A stretch of DNA of 64,000 bases from NCBI RefSeq assembly GCF_035222485.1, contig NW_026946671.1, positions 62,001-126,000 on the forward strand, written 5' to 3'. Numbering within the stretch: the stretch's first letter is position 1; each line of letters opens with the position of its first letter. Shown here piece by piece: positions 31,126 to 44,058 of this stretch. The notes beneath the pieces were generated by a model. That model saw nothing but the letters and a program-made list of their open reading frames with translations, was not told where the DNA came from and made no database searches. This DNA is from Podospora pseudoanserina. Lineage: Eukaryota > Ascomycota > Sordariomycetes > Sordariales > Podosporaceae. Made by a program: the position numbers and the translations under genes.

Positions 31126-32986
31126 GTTTTTATTTGTTCAATTGCTCCTCAGCAAGTCGGGTGCTGCCTTTGCTGTCCCCTTGTGTCGGATTTCAAGTGT
31201 GGGGGGATCAAACTGCTTATCCTGCTCTCACCTCACTCACTCTTCAATTCCTCTCCTTTCACCAGCCAGGTTCGTCCCAAAGCCGCGAACCACACTTTCC
31301 CATCAACTTTTTGCAGGGGAAGGGTCCAAGCTTCCCGCTCACCGCCTTCCAGTTACCACCTAGCGTTGTCTACCCCACCAGGGGGTACTTAAAACTACTT
31401 TCCCGGCTGCCAAATTTTTTGAAACTTCTTTTCCCCTTCTTCTTCTTCCTCACGGCACTTAATCCTTATCATCAGGGCATTTTATCTCTCCCAAAATCGT
31501 CATGATCATTAATCTGTGCCCAAAGAAGGGTTCGTAGCCCAGCAGCCTTTTTTCGCTAGCGGAGCCTGTTAATATGTTCTACTGGGCCTCGTTAGATAGT
31601 CGCTGCTGACATTTCTTTGTGTGATATTTGTGATTTGCTTTTGTGTGATTTTTGTCGTTGAGTCTGCCCAGTGTCGTGAGTCGCACGTAAATGCCATTGC
31701 TGTGACTGTAGGTATTCGGAAACAAGTGCCATCGTCCGGATTGACTACATACGCCAGTCTCGGTTATCGGTTGATTTTGGTTTGATGTTGAAGGATGAGG
31801 TGACCTTTTCCAGAGCTCGACCTGAGAACGCGCCTACCCACACGCACACACTCATATTGCCAGTTTCATTGCAACTCTTGGATGGCACATCGAAACTTGC
31901 AACATAACAAGCCCAGTGGTGCCTTGTCATAAGCACCCTGAACTGTGAGCGCCATGGAGCTATCAGATCTCTGCTGAGATCTGGACGTCCCACTGTGTCA
32001 AGGTTCACAATTGTCTTTGACTCTTCGCAACACAAGATTGCCCGCCTGTAGAGGAACTTGAAGCGACTATCATAACACTGAGTTTGTACCGTTACTTCGT
32101 CAATAGCTGGCTCGTCGCCGGCTTGTCATGTTCATTGTGCCGCTAGCTGCAACTCACTTGAAATCGTATATGCGTTGCAAATCTAAAGTCGTCGATGAAG
32201 ACAATCAATCTCATGATTTCACGTCGACGGTCTCAAGCAAAGTGAAGCTGTCATCTACTCACATATACATTCACAATTAGATAGTATCACAACATTATCA
32301 CAATAATTACAGATTTACACTAACCCACATATCATTGCACACCATCCCCAACCAACAACACTCTCAGCCTCAACCCCTCAACACATTCAATTCTCATTCA
32401 CCCGCCTCACATATGATCCCCATCGGTCTATGTAATATTCATACATATAACAGCAAGCCTTGATCCCTAGTGTAACAGATATATACATTTCCAGACCCTA
32501 TCAAAAGTCGTCAACTCCCATCCGCCAGGCTATGCTAAGCACGAAAAAGCCAGTTACAATACCCCATGCAACCTTGCGATTCCAGCTCCCTCAACAAACG
32601 CCATTCAACTCCCTGATAGAAAACAGCAACAGACCAAGCGAAAGAAACGGAAAAACAAAAAGAAATGAGCTAGAATGATAAAGGATACCGATATTCCTTC
32701 CTCTTCTGATAAACACCTATTTATCTCCCTCTCGCCCCAACCAGATAAATGCTCAGCCGTTGGGTATCCTAGTCTGCCCATACGTTTATGCCCAAATCGC
32801 TCCTTCCGATATGCTCCATGCCCATGGATGAAACGCCGTTTGTCATGAGAATCACTGCAAACCAGCAGTCGTTATCGTCGTGGTCGAATCTGTGATAATA
32901 ATTTTAGTCGTCATGCGCCGTACCGTGCCGTGGCCCATATATGAAAAGGTGAAACGAGTGATGATGCCTGCCCACTGATCAAAATC
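31126..32986. other. intergenic, no gene seen
   Basis: 1.86 kb. The first 300 bp are CT-rich leader/promoter of mL46. 31.6-32.9 kb is AT-richer, with short frames lacking domains. 32.2-32.7 kb on the plus strand is A/C-rich with few G, probably 3'-flank sequence of the RING/PHD gene. Confidence 0.5.
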
Positions 32987-34995
32987 TCAAGCCTTGAGCG
33001 AGGCGACTGCTCGCGCCACCTCTTGGGAAGCTGTCTTCTCCCAGCTCTGTTTTGTATCTTCAGTGACGGCCGAAGGATCCTTAACTTCTTCGTAAATCAA
33101 ACGCGATATGTCACGGTTGATCTTCTCGTATTGCTCCGCCGTGAGCTGTCGATCACGCCAGTGAGGGCGGAGGGCTGCCTTGACGATGCTGTTGATATTT
33201 TGTTTGAGCTCAAGAGGCAAGGTGGGGCGTGTCGGCGACACGTTTTCGGACCTTGGCAGCACAGCCGGACGATTGCGCCGAGGCTGGGGCTGCCTAAGCT
33301 CCAACGGCCGTGGATGCTGGCGCCCGCGAGGTTCCGAGTCGCTATTCTCGGGCGATGATCGGTTGTCGCGATGTGCGTGCTTGTGTGGCGATGTGGCTCG
33401 GGAAGGTTTGATGGAACTGGAGTTCGATGATGACGCCCGCGTTGGTGAGAAGTTCGCTGGTGGGTAGATAGGGGTGATGTGTGAGCTGAGCGTCATGTGC
33501 GGGGAACTAGAGCGCACAGGGGGAGGGGTAATGCATCCTTGGCTGAGAGGAGAAGGCGAGCGAGCAGGTGACGAGACATCATTCGCACCCGGTATGGGTC
33601 CATAGATATGTCGGAGGGTTTCTTCGTCGGAAGGGGTACTCATCTCGACCTCCTTCAAAAGCGAGGATAGAAACGAAGGGGGAATATCGGTCGTTGTTCG
33701 CGAGGCGGCCCCGGGGTTGGCTGATGAAGTGCCATTTGACTGCTCGGGCCGGTTTGAAGGCTCTGCTTCAGCTCTTGCGGCAGTAGACGATTCACCATTT
33801 TGGGTTGTCGGCATTCGCCTTGTTCTTGGTCGCTTCAGCTTCCTTTCGGGCTCTGGGTGCTGTTCCTCATGGGGCTCGGCCGTGCCTGAGCGCGACTTTC
33901 TCTTCCTGCTCTCGGTGGTCTCCCTGGCCTTTTCCAACGCACCCCAGGCCAATGTCTCCTCGCGCGACTCTTGTGGGGGTGGTGGCGGCGGAGCTGGGCG
34001 AGCGAGAATCGGCATATTATTAACGAAAACATCTCTTGCCCCCAAGCGACTCGCAATGTTTAGGCGTTGCTGCCAGCGTTCGTGTTCCTGCCTTTCTCTT
34101 TCTCGTAGTTGCTGTGACCGGCGCAGGCCCTCAAAGACGACCTGATCGTCATCGTCCTGGTAGTCCAAGTCCAGCTCAAGGGCGTCCCAGATCCGGCCAG
34201 TGATGCGGCCCCAAGCACCCTGCCATTCATCGGAGCGAGCCCGCTGCCTAGCGCGCCGCATGCTGGCCTGGGTGCGAGGGAAGTAATACAGAGGACGTGC
34301 GCTGTTCTCTTGGAGGCCATTCCCGGCGGCAGCAGGCTGGATGAGCTCGGGACCAAGTGAGTGAACACATTCCATACAAAACCAGGGGCCAGCTGGGATT
34401 CGGTCAAGGCCGATGCAGTGCGTGTGATAGCATGCATCGCATCCGTCGCAAAGTAAAAGGACCTCTTCGTGGTCTGCCGAGTTGCACACAGGGCAGGGGT
34501 TGCTGACCACCACTTCTTCTTCTGGATTCTCGTCTGCCCACGCCTGTGGATCGAACTCGGGTACCTGCTTCTTGTCCTCGACTCGACGGGTGGACAAGTA
34601 CTGGCCTAGTGAAGGGGATGCATCAGTAAACAATGCACTTCTTTCATGCTCAGGAAAGGTGTGGCAAACTTACCTCCGATTCTGTCATAGACCGTGACGA
34701 CATGGAAGGTCTGGCGGCAGATGGGGCAGCTGTTTGCCTTTTCGCTCCATTCTCTCAGACAGACATCGTGTAGCATGTGCCCACAGATGGGAATCTGTGC
34801 AACATGGTGCTCCCGGCCCTCGAGCGGGAGATCTTGCTTGCTGTTAAGTTCAGCAAGAGCATCTGGATCGGTGACAGCAAGACGTGCATGCTCGGCCTCG
34901 AGCTCCTTGGAGAGGCGTTGTTGGGCGGGCGTTGTTGCATCTGGGTTGCTTTCGACCTCTAGGTTCTCAAGACAGACGATGCACTGGTCAGCCAT
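32987..34995 (-). CDS. RING- and PHD-finger protein (PHRF1-like)
   Basis: Two exons, 34995-34674 and 34605-32987, give 646 aa; the 68-nt intron has GTAAGT and CACTAG. A RING finger spans residues about 5-93: C5-x2-C8, a long loop, then CGHMLHDVC and CPIC. A PHD finger spans about 145-187 (CPVC...CDGCDACYHTHC...WFCMEC). A basic, Pro/Ser-rich disordered middle (RKRKSRSGT; RKLKRPRTRR; APPPPPPQ) leads to a C-terminal helical block, LPLELKQNINSIVKAALRP...YEKINRDISRLIYEEV, like the conserved C-terminus of PHRF1-type proteins. RING plus PHD suggests an E3 ubiquitin ligase that reads histone tails in the nucleus. Domain order and the C-terminal block support the PHRF1-like call; substrates are unknown. 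Confidence 0.88.
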
Positions 34996-36726
34996 GGCGT
35001 TGGTGGATGGCGTAGTGAGCCGAAATCAAATTCCCCAAAGCTCAAGTGGCGCTGGGGAGTCATGTAAATGATCTCCTCAGCAACGGGTAAAAATCGTCAA
35101 AAAAAAGGAGGATTGAGGAAGATGAAGAAGTGGAGAGTGACGTGAGACTATCAACTGGGTGAAATTCCACAGTCGTCGTGTCGGGTTGAGTACAGCTTGA
35201 TTGCCTCGTGTAAGTGGTGCTGGTTGTGGTGGCGACGGGTGCAGTGAATGTGGTGGTAGGTGGTGGTAGTGTGGGTGCTGGAAGGTTGGAGGCGGTGCTC
35301 TGAGTGGACTGCTGGGATTCAAAGAGGGGTGCTCTGAAGAGTGGAAAGTGAGGAAAGGGAAGAAAGAAAGGCTGCGGGCCAGCGAGGTGCCTTTTTGGCG
35401 GCGCCCGTGTTAGCGCAGCGAAGCCGAGAGGCACGGGCCAATCAAGTGAGGATGCCGTCCACAGCTCAGGGTGACACTGGTACACTTTCGGTACACTTTC
35501 CAGTCACGTTGTTGAGCTGTCGAGCGAGCTGACTGTGCTCCTTTCTGAAAAGGAAGCAAGTACCTTGATGAATAAGACCTAGATCGTCTTGGGGCTGCGA
35601 TAGGGCTTAACCTTTCCCTACCAGCCACTGGATATCTGGCGATTTCGAAGCTTTGGTCACTCCGGGACCCCACGAAGCACCATATGCCCGGGCCTGTGGG
35701 CTGATAGCGATGATGAAAGCAAGTGGGCACTGGGCAGCCTATTGTTGCAAACGAAGGCCTTATTCGAAACTCTCATAGAATAGAGATTAGAATCATCAAA
35801 TTGCAGCAATTGATTTGAACGGGGTCCCAACTTAGCGGATGTGGTATCCCCCTTTCCAATTGTTGCCTTTTGCACCAGAATACTCCCTCACTTCTCCCAG
35901 AAGAGAAGTGACGGAACGTTTGAGACAGCTGCCGCGTGCCAAGCCGACGCTGAGGATGTCTGCTCCGCCCTCCTCTTCCGAACCAGGTTCGCACGCTTCG
36001 CTGAAACCTGTGTGAACGCTGCTGCCTCCGAATTATTTGCTTCCTACGGAGTAGCCTGAGAGGCACCCCAGCGTGCCCATCATGCCACGTTAGTGTAACC
36101 TCATCTTGTACCAACAGGTTCACAAACGTGGGGCGCTCAAGTTAGTCATCCTGCTGTAACTGTAAGCTCATATCCCAAGAGCCATGTATTCACACTTCAC
36201 TTATCGAGGGTCAACCCTCGATGAGTCTTCCGTCATATGACGTGGACCGGCGCAGCTGACAATCACCCCTAGCCCCCAAATCCCCAAACCATCGTCCCAA
36301 AGGCGGGGAACTGCGGTTTCATTGTCAAAGACTTGGCCTGAGCTCGGCGACGGGAATGCAGAAGCGGTAACTCGGGATACAAAGTAGCGAGACTGCGAAG
36401 CATCGAACGTCGAACATCGAAAGGAACAAAAACAAGGTGCCATGGCGAATCGTGACATTTGACATCTGCGCGCTATAGAAGCTTGCGATCGAGAAGTTTG
36501 CTCCCGACTATGGTCGTGTTGAGTGAGGGAGCGACGTGATGATGCGCTTCCCTTCCATACATCATTTAAGTGACAATCGTGAACGAGACCGTGGACTCGC
36601 CGTTGCTCAAAGAATTCTCATTGATCGACCCGCCGTACCCAACGGCTGAAATTGTGTACTGCAGAGCCTCCGTTGTCCTTTTCCATGACACCAAACCCAG
36701 AAGCCAAACCATGCCCATCAACGCAC
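34996..36726. other. intergenic, no gene seen
   Basis: Contains the promoter and leader of the RING/PHD gene (34996-about 35500; on the minus strand rich in CA and CCACC) and the 3' flank of eL43. Open frames here are short and lack domains. GTACACTTTCGGTACACTTTC near 35480 is a small direct repeat. Confidence 0.5.
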
Positions 36727-37631
36727 TTAAACTTCAGTGATCTCGCGAAGTCTGCGGAGAGTCGACCGCATAGCGGCAGCAGCGGGAGTACTATCTTCGG
36801 TCAGCCGGTTTCCTGTTTGTGAGTTTTCCGAGGACGACATACGCAACGACGTAAGCACCACCAGCCATGACCTTCTTGCAGGACTTGCAGTTCCAGATAC
36901 CGACGGAGGAGCGGCGAACGCTGTCCTTACCGCAGAAAGCTACACAATAGGTCAGCAATCCATGCGACCTTGTTCAAGGAAGCCATGGGATCAATGGCCC
37001 TTCACTATCAAAGAGGGGACATACTGCAGGTGTATCTGGCGTGCTGGGACACTTCCTGCTTCTTGACGAGCTTACGGAGCGAAGCACCGTATCTGGGAGA
37101 CAGTCAGCATCAAATTCACCTTCTTGCTGATAACCAAGTTCCAAAAGTCGAGTGGAAGCTTCGTCGAGGGGTCGGGTCGTATAGGGTGCTGGCCGCCGGT
37201 CGCGTTGCGAGTCTCAAAGAATTCAAGTTGTTGTTCATCGAATCGAGTTCTGGCTTCCAAAGCAGATAAACCCCTCAAGCCAGGCAATAGATTCCCAGGC
37301 AAAACTCCAACCTCAGGACCATCATCTGCCGTTGAAAAGTTGCCATCGCCAGTTCCATCATTCCGTTGGCGAGTCTTTGGCGGGGTTTCTGAACTAGGAT
37401 GCTGGGAAATGTTGGGAAATTCGCTTTCCTAGAACTCGGTGTCGTCGTCGTCGAAAAGGGCAAAGAGAAGGGTTCAAAGCGGAAGAGTATGGGCGACTAA
37501 CCTTGTACCGTACTATTTTTGCCCCATTAGCGACTTTGTTCTCGCGACCGCAACAGCAACCACAGAATCAGAGGGACAGCGATATTACTTACCTTGCCGG
37601 AAATGCCGACCTTCTTCGTGCGCTTGGACAT
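36727..37631 (-). CDS. rpl43: 60S ribosomal protein eL43 (L37a/L43)
   Basis: Found by joining five exons: 37631-37593, 37512-37502, 37092-37025, 36939-36843 and 36790-36727, giving 92 aa, exactly the family's usual size. The protein begins [20 protein letters not shown] and contains the zinc finger TCTFCGK...[15 protein letters not shown] (C39, C42, C57, C60 spacing) and the end [14 protein letters not shown]. Introns are 80, 409, 85 and 52 nt, with donors GTAAGT, GTTAGT, GTATGT, GTATGT and acceptors TAG/CAG. Exon 2 is only 11 nt (codes YGT plus part of R). eL43 is a zinc-binding protein of the large ribosomal subunit. No frame is long enough to reveal it without splicing. The 409-nt intron is unusually long for this window and typical of ribosomal protein genes. 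Confidence 0.93.
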
Positions 37632-38349
37632 TTTGACTGATTATTGGGTTGGGATCTGGGTCGTGATCTCCAAGTACGAGTCGCTGGGCGTTCGGCGGGC
37701 AAGACGATTTTGATAAATGTGCAGGTCAATTTTTGGTGTGTGCCAGGGGGCCGCGCAGAGGAAAACTCGGAATCTAGGCGAAACCATTTTGCCGTTTTTT
37801 TCTACCACCAGCTGGGAGATCATGCCATGTGCGGGGCGGGGCACGCCAACCCCAATTATTATGGAGCCTTTTGCAGACTCCCGCTGCCAAGATTTCGGCC
37901 GTTGGCCAATGCGTCATTTGCCTGCTGGGGGTTTGTTCACCTGGAGCTGCCGTTTCGATCTTTGATCTTTGGCAACACAAGGAGCAATCAGGGAGAAAAC
38001 CGGAAGCCGGTCCTTTGCCCAAAAGCATTGTCATACACCGTTCAGTTCCAAGTACCAGAGAGATATCGACGGCGTTGATTGCCTATTCTGGCTCACCATA
38101 TGTCTCCGATAACATCAGGATGGCACTTTCAGCTGTAAGACAGGGATCATAGCAATGATGTCCTTGATGAATGGTTGACGCAAAGCGGGTCTATGCTCAA
38201 GCTCCCCTCCTACCCAGTAGCCCAAGTACTTGGGCATATCCTTTGATAGAGATAGTCAACCCTCAATTCCACCCCTCATCCTATCTTTCAAGGAACTTGC
38301 TCGTGTCGTTATTTAAAAAAGAACTTGAAGGAGGTGCCAACTCAACAAG
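37632..38349. promoter_or_regulatory. divergent promoter region, eL43 / oxidoreductase
   Basis: 718 bp between divergent start codons. Short frames within have no domain. No specific factor site is claimed. Confidence 0.45.
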
Positions 38350-39669
38350 ATGACGTTCAAAAACCACAGCCGCCAATACGACCTCGTCGTCTTTGGAGCC
38401 ACAGGTAAGCTATCACCAGCAATATCTCACTCATGATCACAAACTAACACTCACCCAGGCTACACCGGCAAACTCACCGCAAAGTACATCACCACTCACC
38501 TCCCCAGCACCCTTAAATGGGCCATCGCCGGCCGCTCCCAAGCCAAACTTGAGCTCCTCACCGAAGAGCTCAAAAAGCTCAACCCAGACCGCGCACCCCC
38601 TTCCATCGAAACCTGTTCCCTCAATGACACCGACCTCTCCTCCCTCGCCAAGAAGACCTTCATTCTCATCACCACCGTCGGTCCCTACTCCGCCCACGGC
38701 GAGCACGCCTTCAAAGCCTGCGCCCAAAATGGCACTCACTACCTCGACGTCACCGGCGAAGTCCCCTACGTCGCCGCCATGATCAAGAAATACGAAGACA
38801 CGGCCAAATCCACCGGGGCCATCATGATCCCTCAAATCGGCATCGAGTCCGCCCCTCCTGATCTCCTCACCTTCGCCCTGGCAAACACCCTGAAAGAGGA
38901 GCTCAACGCCAAAACCGCCGATGTGACTGTGTCCATCCACAGCCTCAAATCTGCCCCTTCAGGCGGGACTTTAGCCACGGCTCTCACAATCTCAGATCAC
39001 TTTCCCCTCCCTACATTAATAGCTTCTTACAAACCATACGCCCTGTCTCCAGTCCCCAACCCAACCCGCACCCCTCAACCAGGCCTCCTGACCCGCGTCA
39101 CCGGCCTCATCACCATTCCCCATTTAGGCCTCCTCACCTCCAGCATAGCCAACGGAACCGACACCGCCCTTATCCACCGCACCTGGGGCCTGCTGTCCAC
39201 CCTCCCCTCTCGCCAATCTCAATCATACGGCCCTAAGTTCAGCTTCCGCGAATACATGAAACCACGGAATTGGCTCACCGGCATAGCTATCCACTTTGGC
39301 CTCATGCTCTTTGGTCTTATCATTGTCACCGGACCCCTGAGGAGGTTCCTTGCGGGTAGGGTGACCCAGCCAGGGGAGGGTCCGGAAGAGGATGTGGCGA
39401 GCAAGGACGAGATTGAGTATAGGGGTGTTGCCACGCCGGATGGGGATTTCGGGAAGAAGAAGGCGGTGGGGAAGGCGTGGTTTAGGGGGAGTACGTATTA
39501 TTTGACAGGGATGTTCTTGGCGGAGGCGGCGAGGACGATTTTGGAGGAGGGAGGGGAGGGGTTGGGGTTGGAGGGCGGGGTTTACACGCCTGCGTTGTTG
39601 GGGGGGGGTTTTGTCGAGAATTTGCAGAAGGAAGGGTTTAGAGTTGAGACAAGGGTTTTGGAGGATTAA
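38350..39669 (+). CDS. saccharopine dehydrogenase-like oxidoreductase (SCCPDH type)
   Basis: Exons 38350-38404 and 38459-39669 give 421 aa; the 54-nt intron has GTAAGC, CTAAC and CAG. The intron cuts the dinucleotide-binding loop: YDLVVFGAT joins GYTGKLTAKY to make the Rossmann motif GATGYTG. TVGPYSAHGEHAFKAC, GTHYLDVTGEVPYV and GIESAPPDLLTF are family signatures. A hydrophobic segment around residues 310-330 (IHFGLMLFGLIIVTGPL) suggests membrane or lipid-droplet association, as in animal SCCPDH. These proteins differ from true saccharopine dehydrogenase, and their substrate is generally unknown. The length is normal for the family. A mitochondrial or lipid role is an inference only. Confidence 0.92.
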
Positions 39670-40654
39670 AGGGGGTCGTGGTTGTAATGGGGTGTAAATA
39701 GATAGGAGAGGAGTTGGAGTTTATTTCGTAGGGACGGAAATGTTCCACGTACATATCTGGGCTCGATTTGGGCATAATTCTCAAGGTGTTAAACTCCAGC
39801 CCATGTCCATGAACTGCGTACCTACCTATACAAGCACCTCACTGCTGTCGTCTGGGCTGCTGGTGGTTGCAAGACTTGGGAAACCTGTGATGTGATGGGT
39901 CTGCGTCTTGTTTGGTATTTCATCGAGGTTTATACTGAGGTGGACTATGTTTGTGATTTGCTCGTCTTAGGTATTATGTAGGTGGCATGTCACCTCGTCG
40001 ATGCAGGTACATGTCCTGTAATCATTTGGCAGGCAGATGAAGACATCCCGAGGTCTTGGAATATAGACAAATGCCATTAGGATAGAGATGTTAGGTATTG
40101 ATTGTGCTTGACTGCCGGCTGCCATCTTTCTGTGGTCTGTTTTTTCACTATCATTATTTGACACCTTGAAACTGTCTAGGCCATGCTTTTCCTTGAAATG
40201 TTTGGTGGATGTGTCCCTGTAATATCTGGTAGCTATGTGACTTTGGATCTCCCATGCTAATGCTGCGAGACTTTTGGCAGGTCTAATGGATGGGTTAGAA
40301 GTTAAGTTCTCTTGGAGACACTTGATTATATAGTTTGTGATGATGAGATGTACCGATTAAAGAAACGAAAACTAATCTGTTGTTGAACAAGAAACGTATC
40401 AAGGTAAAGATGTCACGCGGGCAGAAAATAGGAGGGGATTTAGAAACCCTTATAAATTGATTCGTTTACGCTAGCTATGCTTGCCGAATGAATGGCATAC
40501 TCGGCCTGCGTGTGTTATAGAGATGTAAGATCTCGTAATGATAAATGAGAAGCAAAAGTATCTAGATACAATATCTGGCATTAAAAATCACCGCTCGAAA
40601 TCCACCCCCAGATCATCTCTCTTGCTGCAGTTTTATATGCATTTCGAGGCTGCA
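39670..40654. other. convergent intergenic region
   Basis: AT-rich 3' flanks of two convergent genes; no gene or RNA recognised. Confidence 0.55.
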
Positions 40655-43600
40655 TCACTCCTCATCATGCTCCTCGTTCTTCACTGGACGATCGTGCATC
40701 TCTTGATCCTCGACCTTTGCATCATCATGTTCGTCAGAAGAATCAGCATCTCCATCGGCAGGTGGAGCTCTCAGGTGCTCGTCCTGAGCTGGATCAAACC
40801 CATCGTCATTCTCAGCCGAGCGGTCCATCTCCCGAACCTCAGTGCCTGGTGTCAATGGTGAGCCATGCAGGATCTCATTGAATCTTCGATCGGCAGTGGC
40901 CAGAAGGTTTTCGAGGGCTCGCTTCGAAGTCTCCGAGACTTTGATTCTGTGCTCCACATAGAGCACTCGCTTGAATTCTCTGCCGGTCTTCGTAACGACC
41001 CCTCCGCCCTTTCCGATAACCCTCTCCCTGCAGTCGCGCAAGCCCTCGAGCAAAGGCTTCTCGACTTTCTTAGTTGCGGCTCTGAACATCGGGTCCCGTC
41101 TCGTCTCAACATGTGTGGTCATCAGCTCTTTCATCCGTCCAAAGCAGCCCGTTCCTACTTAAAGATTAATGCTAGCTCCAAGCCAAAGCACCCGAGCAGG
41201 GAGGCATACCTTTCTTCTCTTTGCAAGCTTGGTATGCTCGTATCATATTCTCCGTGATGGTCGAGACGATCATGCGACTGGCAGACTTTTGTGTATCGTT
41301 GAGGCGCTTGCTCAGTTTCGGCACGTCCTGGAGGATTCCCTCTAGGAGAGTCATCTGGTGCCTCACCGCAAAAAACACCGGCAGCTCGTTGAGGACCTCA
41401 CGCTCGGCTGTGAGATTGCTGAAGGCACGTAGCTCCATGATCATGCCGTCGGCAAGGGGCACGAGATGCTTGGTCACGAGATGTTTGGTCACGAGGTCGG
41501 GGAATACCTTCTCCCACTCGGGAGAGATAAAACTCATCAGAGGGTCGACAAGCTCTGCTGCTCGTTAGTTATTTTTTCATGTATCATGTCTTGTATTATG
41601 TTGAGAGTAATCTTATCCTGATTTAAGTCAATTGGACCTCGTCTGCTCTTCCATACGCCTCTAGTTTGGTTGTTAGATACATCATCATAAACGTTGGATT
41701 TTTGTGTGTTTGACTTACTCTCTGACACACACCGCGCGGAATGTGCCATACAGCAAGCCACCATTTCTCGGGCGCGAAAACCATCTCTCGATGGCGGTGG
41801 TCGCACTCTTTGATGCCGTATCACGAGCGTTAGGCAACTTGCAAAAGATGTTGGAGTGCACCGCCTGGTCGAGATTGTTGAAAGCTTCCTCAATCATCGA
41901 GTCAAATCTTTGCTGGAGTTCATTGAGACGATCTTGGAGAATGGCTTTCTCAACCTCTCGTATGTCTTCAACTAGCGTGTAAGGCTTTGCAGCAACGAGA
42001 ACTCGCAAATGCAAACCAGTTAGAAAACGAGCAAAATCACGCAAGACTTGGCGGTAATTTTCACACTCTATTTGGGCGACAATGTTGAGAGCGTGTTCCT
42101 TGAGCATAGGAACCTGGGTGTCGTCAGTCGTGGTAAATCCATGGATTGATTCGTCTTCTTGAAGTCTTCCCATCAGTTTATGGTAGGAATTGCTTGACAC
42201 ACAAAAGACGGGGAGCTTTTTGCCGATCTTGTAGTACTTGTCTTGCTGGACCTTGCTGGGATCATAATCATCGTCGTATGCGGCATCTTCTTCATCCAGC
42301 CTGTGGGAGTTTTGTTAGCTTATGCAGCAGGGAATGTAATCAGTGCCATGACGACTTACTCTAGAACACCTTCCCCAAACTGTCTCTGAAGTTCAGGCTT
42401 CGAGAAATCATTGCGGAAGCGAATGGACGCGCTTCTCCTCTGCTTCTTTAGTAGATCGATGACCTCGTTCATGCTCTTTACCTTATTCTCCAAATCGTTC
42501 TCGGCGTTCTTAATAGACAACTCTTTCATTCCCGAATTAGCCATCTGCTCACTAAGGCTTTGCAGTCTTTGAGACGCCTCATCTCGAGAAATCTTCTCCT
42601 GTCTAGGCTCACCCTCCACAAATGATGGCTCAGCGTCGTCACTGAGATCACTCGCCTCGGGGCTTTCATCCTGCTGCTGCTTTCGAAAGTGCTTGCGTGC
42701 CTCATCCGCAGCTGGTCTCGCAGGTCGCTTTGGCGAAGCTTGTGGTAGCTCGAGAACGATCATGTCATTGGAGGGATTTTCAAGTAGAGTAAGCTTCAAG
42801 CGCAGACTCTGATTGTTGAGGAGCTTAATATCTTCCCTGACCTGCGCTAGCTGTTGCTGCTTAGACACGAGATCCCCACTGCATTCCAAGACTTCGGCGT
42901 GCATCATTTTGAGTTTTTTATCGTAGCGATGCGTTTCAGCATGGTCTGGAAGTGATTTAGGAGTTCAGTCTCGGAGATGTCATCCGTTTTGGAACAGATG
43001 ACGGTGACTGCAGAGTAAGCCCCGTCAAACCGGAGCTGTCTTTTGAACGCCTTGCCGAGAAGCTGTCTCGCCGCTAGATCATCAACCGCTCGAGTGATCG
43101 GGGTAACCACCCAGAGGCCTGAACAGCGTTGGATATACCTGTTTGCAATTCTGTATACCTGGCTGTTTGACTGTCAGAGCATCACCATCGGGATCGAGCG
43201 TAAGAAAAAGCTTACCAAGTCCACGAGAACCAGTCCACTTTTCAGAGTCTCAGACCTGATAAAGACGCGAACAACCTTGATCAAAGGCCAAAACTCGACT
43301 GATGTTGCTTCCTTGGGCCGTCCTCGACCTTTCTCCTTGGAGTAGACAAAGGTTCGAAGAAGCTTGACAAACCCGTTGGAGGACGGGCCGGCGACAGTCT
43401 TCACGGATCCGAACAAGTGTTTGATCGAGTCGTCTTTGACCAAGGTATCCACGTTGAATTTTCCCTTCTTGATATCATCTCCCTTGAGCGCTGGATAAAC
43501 CGCTCTGAGTTTGTGATAGGCAATGCCAGCTTCGCTCTCGGTACCAAACAACGCAGGCCCAAACGTCGCTTGGCCGTTATGAATGTCATCAAGAAGAATA

Positions 43601-44058
43601 TCGAGCTCTTTCGCCCACTCGTTGGCGGTGATGAACTCCACCTCTGCTCGATACTTCTCATTGGGATCATCTGAAGTGTTGTACGAAACCTCCGTAATCG
43701 CTGCGGTACAAGCCCTCATGCAGTTTGTCGGGAGAAGATCCTCCTCATCTAGCACGGCATTGATCACGCTGCTTTTGCCGGCTCCGGTGCTTCCGACCAC
43801 TCCAATCACCACACGCTGTGGACTAGCTTTTTGGTTGAGGCGGTCAATATCTTTGAGCCAGTTGCCGACCTCGGACAGGTCCTTGAGCCTTTGAACAACT
43901 GCTTCGGCATTCTCAAGCAATTGGATGGTACATTGGAACCCCTCATCGAGCTTCGAAAAGTCTTCTTCTTTGCCGAGAGTGTGAAGGGATTTGAAATAGG
44001 TGTCTTCTGATATGTATGTTGTGGGAGGCTTGCCCTCCTTGCTAGGGGGCGATTCCAT
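40655..44058 (-). CDS. SLIP-GC-type large GTPase, possibly decaying
   Basis: A dynamin-like P-loop GTPase of the fungal nuclear GTPase SLIP-GC group. G1 is GSTGAGKSS and G4 is CSKTDD; long helices follow (VSKQQQLAQVREDIKLLN; DRLNELQQRFDSMIEEAF) and an acidic tail ends NEEHDEE. Exon pieces on the minus strand: 44058-43216, 43158-42360, 42300-41719, 41660-41617, 41554-41210 and 41157-40655. Three things are wrong. At the G3 site the exon ends VLVDL and resumes VYRIANRY, without the expected DLPG in frame. Near 42955-42966 the frame breaks between ISETE and KSLPDHAETHRYDKK, with no GT for an intron. At 41616 the needed donor reads ATAAG, one transition away from GTAAG. Other introns are normal. 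ATG 44058 (MESPPSKEG) follows what looks like a 5'-UTR intron acceptor; ATG 44124 is an alternative. It may be a pseudogene, or the sequence may hold errors. Confidence 0.7.
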
